A DNA stretch of 64,000 nucleotides. Source: Sedimentisphaerales bacterium (GTDB lineage: Bacteria > Planctomycetota > Phycisphaerae > Sedimentisphaerales > Anaerobacaceae). The position numbers and the translations under genes were made by a program. The DNA lies in assembly GCA_016927855.1 (NCBI GenBank), contig JAFGLV010000174.1, positions 1-64,000 on the forward strand. Reading direction: 5' to 3'. Shown here piece after piece: positions 48,957 through 55,916 of the stretch. Position 1 is the first letter of the stretch; every line of letters begins with the position of its first letter. The notes beneath the pieces are model-generated. The model saw only the letters and a list, made by a program, of their open reading frames with translations. It made no database searches and was not told the DNA's origin.

Positions 48957-50306
48957 ATGGCAGAGACTTCTCCCTCCACCGTTCACAGCCCGACGCAGAC
49001 GACCCCGCTGGTCCCGCGGGGAATCCTCTTTCCTTTCATTCTATTGACCAGCCTGTTTGCATGGTGGGGTCTGGCCAACAATATGACCGATACCCTGCTG
49101 GCGACGTTCAAGCGGATCATGAGCATGTCCGACGCCAAGACAGCCTTGATTCAGGTCGTCTGCTACGGTGCCGGTTACGGCCTCCTGGCCATACCTGCCG
49201 CCATCTTCATCAAGAAGTACACCTACAAGTCGGGTGTTCTCCTGGGACTGGGATGTTACTCTTTGGGTTGCATGCTGTTCTTTCCGGCGAAGCTGACAGC
49301 CAACTACTACTGCTTCCTGGCGGCGATATGGATTCTCTTTGGCGGGCTGTCGATCCTGGAAACGGCCGCCAATCCCTATATTCTCTCCATGGGACCGGAA
49401 GAGACGGCCACGCGACGGCTGAACTTCGCCCAGTCGTTCAATCCCATCGGCTCGATCATGGGAGTAATCGTCGCCAAGATATTCTTCCTCTCGAAACTCA
49501 ACACGGCCAGTGCAGAGGAGCGGGCGGCCATGAGCCCGGAGCAATTGAAGGCGATCCAAGCGGGAGAGTTGAATGCCGTGACAGTGACTTATGTGACGGT
49601 TGGACTCATTTTGCTTGTCACCTGGGTCTTGATCGCCATCAACAAGAAGATGCCCAAGACGCATGAAGCCGGTGGACCGCTAAACCTGGGCCCTACCTTC
49701 AAACGGTTGATCCACAACCGGCACTACGTGTGGGGCGTCATCGCCCAATTCTTCTACGTGGGCGCTCAAATCGGCGTGTGGTCATACACGATTCGCTATG
49801 TCATGCAGGAGTTGAAACTGGAGGAGATGGTTGTTCCCGGAGGTAAGACGGCCGAGGACATGGCAGCCACCTACTACACGGCTGCTCTGGTGTTGTTCAC
49901 GCTCTCACGCTTCGCCTGCACCTGGGCCATGAGGTATGTCACGCCGGCCAATCTGCTCACGCTCTTGTCCACTGTTGCTGTGGCGTTGACTGCTACCGTC
50001 ATCTACGTGGGGGGGCGCCTCGGCGTGTACGCGCTGGTGGGCATCTCGGGCTGCATGTCGTTGATGTTCCCGACGATATTCGGTTTGGCCTGTCGCGGCC
50101 TGGGTGAGGACACCAAGATCGCCGGGTCAGGGTTGATCATGGCCATTCTCGGTGCGGCCGTCGTCACGCAGATCCAAGGTACCCTGTCCGATGCCCTCAA
50201 GAGCATCAATCTGGCGTATTGGGTGCCGCTGGTTTGCTTCATTGTCATCGCGTACTACGGGGCGGTGGCGTGCCGCAAGGATTTGCCGGGCACCAAGGCG
50301 GAATGA
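48957..50306 (+). CDS. MFS sugar permease (FucP-like)
   Basis: 449 residues with 12 hydrophobic segments. LTSLFAWWGLANNMTDTLLA, with its NN-M-TD motif, and ILETAANPYILSMGPEE (ETAANPY motif) are the hallmarks of the fucose/glucose-galactose H+ symporter group. It should import a deoxy- or hexose sugar, in keeping with the polysaccharide-degrading genes in the window. The ATG has no strong ribosome site. A clean intrinsic terminator follows. Exact sugar not assignable. Confidence 0.9.
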   Translation: MAETSPSTVHSPTQTTPLVPRGILFPFILLTSLFAWWGLANNMTDTLLATFKRIMSMSDAKTALIQVVCYGAGYGLLAIPAAIFIKKYTYKSGVLLGLGCYSLGCMLFFPAKLTANYYCFLAAIWILFGGLSILETAANPYILSMGPEETATRRLNFAQSFNPIGSIMGVIVAKIFFLSKLNTASAEERAAMSPEQLKAIQAGELNAVTVTYVTVGLILLVTWVLIAINKKMPKTHEAGGPLNLGPTFKRLIHNRHYVWGVIAQFFYVGAQIGVWSYTIRYVMQELKLEEMVVPGGKTAEDMAATYYTAALVLFTLSRFACTWAMRYVTPANLLTLLSTVAVALTATVIYVGGRLGVYALVGISGCMSLMFPTIFGLACRGLGEDTKIAGSGLIMAILGAAVVTQIQGTLSDALKSINLAYWVPLVCFIVIAYYGAVACRKDLPGTKAE

Positions 50307-50334
50307 TCGCGCCGTCAGGATGAGCGCGACAGAC

Positions 50335-50373
50335 AAGCCGGTCGAGTCTTGTGAGAGACCCGACCGGCTTTTG
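50335..50373 (+). terminator. Intrinsic terminator of the permease gene
   Basis: AAGCCGGTCG (50335-50344) pairs with CGACCGGCTT (50361-50370) with an inner GTC/GAC pair, followed by TTTTGT. The arms A..T also allow function for the convergent DUF481 transcript. Confidence 0.85.
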
Positions 50374-50397
50374 TCATGTAGGGGCCGCAGCGGCCGA

Positions 50398-51426
50398 TCA
50401 GAACGTCATGCCGACGCTGAGGATGTACTTGACGTCGGTGCTGGTTCGTCCCGTCGCGGGCGTCGCGTCATAATTGAAGATCGCCTTGAGGCTGGCGAAC
50501 ATGGTCTTGGTCAGGCTGGCCTGGAGGTCGGCGGTGGTGGTCAGGTAATAGTCGCCGAAATCGTCGAAAGACGGATAGTACTTCAGGTCGTGAATGAACT
50601 TGACGGTGTTCGTCAGTTGCCGGTCGAAGTTGTAGCCCGCCTGGAGGGACAGCTCGCTGTTGCTGGTGGGCTGGTTGGCGAATTTCTCGTAGACCGACGC
50701 GACACCGAGGTTGGTCGAGAAGTTCATCTCAGGCGATTCGATCCACTGATAACCGCCGCCGCCGCCGACCACGACCCGGCGTTCCAGGAGGGCGACGCCG
50801 TCCTTCTCGTAGCGGCCGTTGCCGAACACGAAGAACTTCTTCGAGACGAAGTAGTCGTACTGGGCTTGCGCGCGCCACCAGTCTTCCGTCGTGACTTTCA
50901 GTCCGGTGGCCGGGTCTTCCTGTCGGCCTTTGGCGTAGTCGAAGCCGGCCGTGATGCGATCCTTCTCGCCGCGCCGCGCCACACTGGCGCTGGCGTTGGC
51001 GGTCAGCGTGCTGGTGTTGCCACTGGTGGCGATGACACCGGCCGAGAGACTCCCGGTCCATTTGGGCGCGGGCTTGGGTGGCGGATTGATCGCGACCAGG
51101 TCGGTCAACTGGAACGTCTGGGCGCGGAGCGTCCCGTCGGTCTCGATGCCGAACTGGTCGGGCTGGCCGGCTTCGATCCTCCGGTCGAAGGTCGTCCCGT
51201 CCCTCAGGTGCACCTCGACGCGATCGGTCGTCGCGAGGGTCTGGACGTCCGTCAGGGCGATCGTCACCTCGCCGGCAACGGGGGACTTGAGCACGAGCTT
51301 GCCGTCGGTCAGGTGCAGGATCGTGCCGCTGAGGCGATCCCCGTTGGTGAGGAAGACTTCGTCGGCCCCGGCCGTGGCACAAAACAGGACCGCACACAAC
51401 AGCATGGGGTACAGAGACTGGCGCAT
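50398..51426 (-). CDS. DUF481 (YdiY-like) outer-membrane protein
   Basis: 342 residues from ATG 51426 with signal peptide (LLCAVLFCATAGADE). An Hfq-like SH3 segment (EVFLTNGDRLSGTILHLTDG, residues 21-60) is followed by the DUF481 beta-barrel (WTGSLSAGVIATSGNTSTLT, AQYDYFVSKKFFVFGNGRYE, terminal SVGMTF). These barrels are induced by salt or envelope stress in some bacteria. AAAGGAGGTG lies upstream of the ATG. It is followed in the same direction by no gene within its operon; MscS lies directly upstream, 50 bp away. Confidence 0.88.
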   Translation of the reverse strand: MRQSLYPMLLCAVLFCATAGADEVFLTNGDRLSGTILHLTDGKLVLKSPVAGEVTIALTDVQTLATTDRVEVHLRDGTTFDRRIEAGQPDQFGIETDGTLRAQTFQLTDLVAINPPPKPAPKWTGSLSAGVIATSGNTSTLTANASASVARRGEKDRITAGFDYAKGRQEDPATGLKVTTEDWWRAQAQYDYFVSKKFFVFGNGRYEKDGVALLERRVVVGGGGGYQWIESPEMNFSTNLGVASVYEKFANQPTSNSELSLQAGYNFDRQLTNTVKFIHDLKYYPSFDDFGDYYLTTTADLQASLTKTMFASLKAIFNYDATPATGRTSTDVKYILSVGMTF

Positions 51427-51476
51427 TGCACACCTCCTTTGAATAAGAGCACTCACTGGGTCTTTCGCGTTCTTCT

Positions 51477-52469
51477 CTACGCCTTGTGTGACTTCGGTGT
51501 CGCTGCCATGCTCCCGTCCTTGAGATGCACATCGTGCTGTGGGAAAGGTATCGTGATACCGTTCTCTTCGAGGGCCACCTTGATCCCGGCGGTCAGGTCG
51601 AACCAGGTGTTCCAGTAGTCGGCCACCTTGACCCAGGGTCGGACCACGAAGTTGACGCTGCTGTCGGCCAGCGCCGAGACCGCCACCACCGGGGCCGGGT
51701 CAGCCAGGATCCGCTCGTCGGCCGCCAGCACCGTCTCGATGACCTGCTTGGCCTTCTTGAGGTCGTCCTCGTATGAGATGCCGAACACCATGTCAAGTCG
51801 GCGCGTGCCGTTGATCGTGTAATTGCTGATCGTGCCGCCCATGACCTGGGCGTTGGGCACGATGATGCGCACGTTGTCGGGCGAACTCAAGACGGTCGTG
51901 AAGATCGCGACGTCCTTGACCGTTCCCTTGACGCCGCCGACCTCGACGAAGTCACCGACGCGGATGGGCTTGAAGATGAGCATCAGCACGCCCGCGGCGA
52001 AGTTGGCCAGCGAGCCCTGCAACGCCAAACCAACCGCCAGGCCGGCGGCAGCGATCAAGGCGATGAACGACGCGGTCTGGATCCCGATCTGTGCCATAGC
52101 CGCGATGATGACGAAGGTCAGCAGGGCTACGTAGCACAGGTCCTTGACGAACCGCACCAGCATTTCGTCCATCTTGGCCCTGGTCATCGCGGCACCGGCA
52201 AGCTTTGCCAGCAGCCTGGCCACCCAGCGGCCAACGACGAAGATAATGATCGCGCCGACGATCTTCAGGCCGTATTCCGCCAGGAAGGTGTAGATGCGCG
52301 TCCACACAGCCTCCACGGTGTCGACATTGAGTTTGGTCAGGTCTATGGTCCCGCCGGCGCCCTCGTTGGGGTCCCCTCCCGCCGCGGCGCGCGCCGCCGT
52401 GACCCCGAACCGCGTCACCAGGAACACCGCCAGCCCTACCTTCGCCACCAGCGCTTTGTACGTTCTCAT
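51477..52469 (-). CDS. Small-conductance mechanosensitive channel (MscS family)
   Basis: 330 residues from ATG 52469 (AAAGGA nearby). TM helices near residues 45-65 and 85-110 and the pore helix LAVGLALQGSLANFAAGVLM, then FKPIRVGDFVEVGG and the beta domain IIVPNAQVMGGTISNYT. An N-terminal signal-like helix precedes them. It opens on membrane tension and protects from hypo-osmotic shock. Located directly upstream of the DUF481 porin gene and on the same strand, so both may be part of an osmotic response. The ORF continues to 52496 without support. Confidence 0.92.
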   Translation of the reverse strand: MRTYKALVAKVGLAVFLVTRFGVTAARAAAGGDPNEGAGGTIDLTKLNVDTVEAVWTRIYTFLAEYGLKIVGAIIIFVVGRWVARLLAKLAGAAMTRAKMDEMLVRFVKDLCYVALLTFVIIAAMAQIGIQTASFIALIAAAGLAVGLALQGSLANFAAGVLMLIFKPIRVGDFVEVGGVKGTVKDVAIFTTVLSSPDNVRIIVPNAQVMGGTISNYTINGTRRLDMVFGISYEDDLKKAKQVIETVLAADERILADPAPVVAVSALADSSVNFVVRPWVKVADYWNTWFDLTAGIKVALEENGITIPFPQHDVHLKDGSMAATPKSHKA

Positions 52470-52900
52470 GGTTTGTCCTTTCACATCCGTGGTCATCTCC
52501 CGCGCGACGGCATACGCTCAGATACGTCGTCACAAGAGCTTCATGCTGCGGAAACCTATCGACGCGTCCCAGACGCGCCGCCAAGGCAGTTGGGTGACGT
52601 CCTTGTCGCTTTCGACTGCCACTCAAGACGAGGTGTGTTTCTTCCCCTTTCCAGCGGGCCTGCGAGTTGGCGGCCTCACAACGGGATTATAGTAGTGCCG
52701 TCGCCGTTGGCAAGTTCTTCCGGTCGGCTTTTTTTTAGCCGGGGGGCTCCCGCCCGGCGGCGCCCAACCCCGTGCGGACCGGTCAGGAGACTCTGGAGGT
52801 GGTTTGCCGGGCCCGAGCCCCGGCGGCGCCGGGGGAGAATAGGGGTTTCTATTCTGGCCGCTGGCTCTTATAATGCGTTTGGATCGTTGAGAGTGTGTGT
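52470..52900. other. Intergenic region with promoter of ECF locus 4
   Basis: 431 bases without a gene. TATAAT at 52869-52874 lies 27 bases before the sigma ATG; the -35 box is poor, suggesting an activated or alternative promoter. A run of eight or more T's (52727 region) follows a G+C-rich inverted stretch. Confidence 0.5.
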
Positions 52901-53512
52901 ATGAGACGCAGTGGCGAAAAACTGACCGATGCCCAGCTCTTGCAGAGCTATATGAACGGCGACGAAGAGGCCTTTCGCGAGATCGTCGGCCGCTACAAGA
53001 ACAGCCTGTACGTGTTCTTGAAGCAGTTTCTCAACCGGACCGACCTGGTCGAAGACGTGTTCCAGGAGACGTTTTTGCAGCTTTTCAACAGCCGGGAGAG
53101 CTTCGATCCGGACCGGCCGCTGCGACCCTGGCTGTTCACCATCGCTGCCAACAAGGCCAAAGACGCCCTGCGCAAGGCCCAGCGCACCAGCGCCGTGCCC
53201 ATCGGCACCATCTCGGAATCGCAGGAGATGTCGTTCGACGAGATGCTGGACTCCCTCGGCTCCGATAATACCATGCCCTACGAGGAACTGGAGCGGAGCG
53301 AGACCGCCGCACGAGTCAACGAGGTCATGGCTCAGATGCCTGAAACCCTGCGGGAGATCCTCTCAATGGCCTATTTTAGCAGATTTTCGTATAAACAAAT
53401 GGCCGAGATACTCAGTATACCTATTGGAACTGTCAAGAGCCGACTCCATACAGCCGTGGCGCGCTTCGCCAAAGATTACCGCGCATCCATTGGGAGCAAA
53501 GAGGTCAAATGA
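52901..53512 (+). CDS. ECF sigma factor, locus 4
   Basis: 203 residues from ATG 52901 (or GTG 52895). Region 2: EEAFREIVGRYKNSLYVFLK with LVEDVFQETFLQLFN; a Ser/Glu-rich linker; region 4: ETLREILSMAYFSRFSYKQM with ILSIPIGTVKSRLHTAVARF. It starts just 20 bases after a TATAAT, so a short leader. It overlaps its partner by four bases. Confidence 0.93.
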   Translation: MRRSGEKLTDAQLLQSYMNGDEEAFREIVGRYKNSLYVFLKQFLNRTDLVEDVFQETFLQLFNSRESFDPDRPLRPWLFTIAANKAKDALRKAQRTSAVPIGTISESQEMSFDEMLDSLGSDNTMPYEELERSETAARVNEVMAQMPETLREILSMAYFSRFSYKQMAEILSIPIGTVKSRLHTAVARFAKDYRASIGSKEVK

Positions 53513-54555
53513 CGTCTCTCAGTCGTCAGCAGAAGCAACTGTTGTTTGACTACGCTTTGGGCCTCACATCCGAATCTGAGAACGCCGAAGCGGAGCGTTT
53601 GCTTTCCTCCAGCGAAGAGGCCTCTCAAGTCTATCATGTCTTTAAGGCTGCTCTGGAGCCTCTCGATTCCTATGAGGTCGAGGCTTGTCCCGACGAATTG
53701 GCGGATGGTACGGTAGACCGCCTGGCCCGACTCGCGCATGGCGGTGTCGCACAGCGGGGGCAAGACCCGCTGGCGCCATTCGAAACCGGCAGTCCGACAA
53801 TCCTGAGAGTGCCGTTCTGGCGCAACTGGGGCGATCTGGCCGCCGTCGCGGCCGCGGTCATTCTATTCGTCGGCGTGCTGCTCCCGACCCTGGGTTTTGC
53901 TCGGCAGAAGTACTTCCAGACCCGTTGCCAGGCCCAGCTCGACGGTGTCTACGAGGGGCTGGTTGTCTATGCCGACGATCACGACGGGAGCTTGCCCACG
54001 GTACCGACGACGCCTGGCGCGCCTTGGTGGAAGGTCGGTTATCAGGGTGCAGAGAACCACTCCAACACGCGCCGGGCCTGGCAATTGGTTCGTCAGAGGT
54101 ACGTCCCGCTGGAGCGGTTCGTCTGTCCCGGCCGCCGGGAGAGCCGCAGCGTGCCGTTCGACTCTATCGAAATCGAGAAGTACAGCGACTTCCCAAGTCG
54201 CGTATATATCCACTTCAGCATGGGTTTGGGCTGCCCCGAGGCGCCCGAGCAGGCTCTGACCCAGAAGAAAGTCATTCTTGCCGACCTCAACCCGCTCTCG
54301 GAGAGACTGCCGGCGTCGTACGCTGAGCCTCTGCGGTTGCGGATGAGCCGGGAATTGCTTTCCTCCAACAGCACCAGCCACAATCGTCGCGGCCAGAACA
54401 TCTTGCTCTGCGACGGCTCCGTCCGCTTCGTTCGCCAGCGCCGCACCGGCTTTTCCGACGATGATTTCTACTCCCTCGCGGAAATGTCCGACGGCTGCGA
54501 AGTCACCGGCTGCGAAGTCCCCTCCTGCGCTACCGACGCCTTTCTCGTCCCGTAG
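53509..54555 (+). CDS. Membrane partner of ECF locus 4 with H-X-DG processing-type domain
   Basis: 348 residues. Cytoplasmic N-terminus about 100 residues, beginning SLSRQQKQLLFDYALGLTS (anti-sigma-like helical region), one TM segment (LAAVAAAVILFVGVLLPTL), then a periplasmic domain. The periplasmic C-terminus ends HNRRGQNILLCDGSVRFVRQ, the H-X9/10-DG motif of prepilin-type processing-associated (DUF1559-like) proteins, and holds Cys that may form a disulfide. Unlike classical DUF1559 proteins it has no prepilin leader. The sigma stop overlaps its ATG, so it is the anti-sigma; the periplasmic domain is probably the sensor. Confidence 0.75.
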   Translation: MTSLSRQQKQLLFDYALGLTSESENAEAERLLSSSEEASQVYHVFKAALEPLDSYEVEACPDELADGTVDRLARLAHGGVAQRGQDPLAPFETGSPTILRVPFWRNWGDLAAVAAAVILFVGVLLPTLGFARQKYFQTRCQAQLDGVYEGLVVYADDHDGSLPTVPTTPGAPWWKVGYQGAENHSNTRRAWQLVRQRYVPLERFVCPGRRESRSVPFDSIEIEKYSDFPSRVYIHFSMGLGCPEAPEQALTQKKVILADLNPLSERLPASYAEPLRLRMSRELLSSNSTSHNRRGQNILLCDGSVRFVRQRRTGFSDDDFYSLAEMSDGCEVTGCEVPSCATDAFLVP

Positions 54556-54640
54556 TCCCTACCTGCCCTCCCTCTCTACTGCCATCCGGAAGAGGTGCGG
54601 ATGCAGTGCACGTCTGCAGGCAAAGCGGATGCTTCGTCTT

Positions 54641-54792
54641 CTTGTCATGTCGAGCGGAACGAAGTGGAGTCGAGACATCTGGCTGCGAATGAGGCAGCCC
54701 CGCTCTTCCTCGGCCAGATTTCTCCATTCCGGTCTGCCCGTTCGACTTCGCTCAGGGCAGGCTCCGTGGCAGCCCTCCAGTCGAAATGACAA
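54641..54792. repeat. Palindromic repeat, CTTGTCATGTCGA family
   Basis: CTTGTCATGTCGA at the left end pairs with TCGAAATGACAAG (to 54792). It contains inner hairpins (GTCTGCCCG/CGGGCAGG-like near 54733-54760). It fills most of the 300-bp gap between ECF locus 4 and queG; no gene is seen in that gap. Confidence 0.8.
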
Positions 54793-54856
54793 GCACGGCT
54801 ACGGAGTAGCAGAATCTGCCTTGCGGACGGGAAGGTCAGGCGGCACGCGCGAAGTG

Positions 54857-55846
54857 CTAGCGATTCAGGTTCTGTATGCATATCCGCGCGTTGCGCTTGA
54901 GGCGCTCGATACCGAGGCGGTAGATGGGGGAGCCGGCAAATTCTGCTTCGAACGATTCAGGCGCCATCTCCAGGATGCGCTGCAAATGCACCCTCTGCCT
55001 ATCCGGATAGAAGCGGAAGCGCTCGTTCGCACAGGATGGAGCGGCGTCACGGTAAGGACAGGCCAGCACGCATTCGTCGCAGCCGAAAAGCCGGTCGCCG
55101 ATCCGTGCCGCCAGCTCCGGGTCGATCGCGCCTCTGTGCTCGATCGTCAGGTAGCTGATACACCGGTTCGCGTCGAAGCGGCCATCGGCGCGTAGCGCTG
55201 CTGTGGGGCACGCGCGCACGCAGCGGTCGCAGCCGGCACACGTTGACGCGGTAGAGACGCAACATCTTGCGTCTTCATCCGTTCGTAATAGAGCGCTCGT
55301 AACAATCTCGCCCAGCAGGACCTGGGGACCGAGCGTCGGGTGGATGAGCGTATGGCTACGGCCGATGAAGCCCAGACCGGCACGCAGCGCCAAAGCGCGC
55401 TCGGCCAGCGGGACCGAATCGACGCAGACTTTGAAACGCATCGCTTTCGCCGTCCGCTCGCGCATGAATACCGCCAGCTCGTGCAGCAAGGGCTTCATGA
55501 AATCGTGATAGTCCTCGTAGCAGGCATATTGCGCCACCCTCCCGACCGGTCCGGTAGGGGCAACCCCCTGTGGTTGCCCAGGGCAGGCACAGGGGCCTGC
55601 CCCTACAAGCGGTTTGTAGTTCAGCGCGACTACTACGACGGACTGCGCCCCGACGAGCAGCGCGCCAGGACTGAGGCGCTTCTCGACGTTGCGGCGCATG
55701 TAGTCCATCTGGCCGGCATGGCCAGAGTCGAGCCAGGTGTGAAAACGTTCGACCTGGGCCGGTTCGATAGGCGCGGCGTCGGTGATACCGACCGCGTCGA
55801 AGCCCAACTCTCGCGCCTTATCCTTAATCTGCTGTTCCAGACCCAT
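54857..55846 (-). CDS. queG: Epoxyqueuosine reductase with in-frame palindromic insert
   Basis: 329 residues from ATG 55846. It reduces epoxyqueuosine to queuosine in tRNA, using cobalamin and two [4Fe-4S] clusters. The clusters are CAGCDRCVRACP (Cys203, 206, 209, 213) and GCDECVLACP (Cys256, 259, 263); Asp143 in CVDSVPLAER is the proton donor region. Residues 81-98 (VGAGPCACPGQPQGVAPT) are encoded by palindromic repeat copy E, inserted in frame between ALNYKP and GRVAQYA, where other QueG proteins have a short loop. The rest of the protein is intact, so it may still work. An excellent TATAAT lies eight bases upstream of the ATG and no ribosome site is seen, which suggests a leaderless mRNA. 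The open frame to 56188 is not used. Confidence 0.92.
   Translation of the reverse strand: MGLEQQIKDKARELGFDAVGITDAAPIEPAQVERFHTWLDSGHAGQMDYMRRNVEKRLSPGALLVGAQSVVVVALNYKPLVGAGPCACPGQPQGVAPTGPVGRVAQYACYEDYHDFMKPLLHELAVFMRERTAKAMRFKVCVDSVPLAERALALRAGLGFIGRSHTLIHPTLGPQVLLGEIVTSALLRTDEDARCCVSTASTCAGCDRCVRACPTAALRADGRFDANRCISYLTIEHRGAIDPELAARIGDRLFGCDECVLACPYRDAAPSCANERFRFYPDRQRVHLQRILEMAPESFEAEFAGSPIYRLGIERLKRNARICIQNLNR
55554..55606. repeat. Palindromic core repeat, copy E, inside queG
   Basis: A 53-bp core starting GTAGGGGC and ending GCCCCTAC, almost identical to the core of copies A-C, located within the queG reading frame. It is read on the minus strand as 18 codons without a stop. Outer arms are absent. 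Confidence 0.9.
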
Positions 55847-55916
55847 GCCGATGATTATACTACGTCCCGGCCCATATCCGAACACGATCACGTACGCAGC
55901 GAAACGGAGGTCCCTC

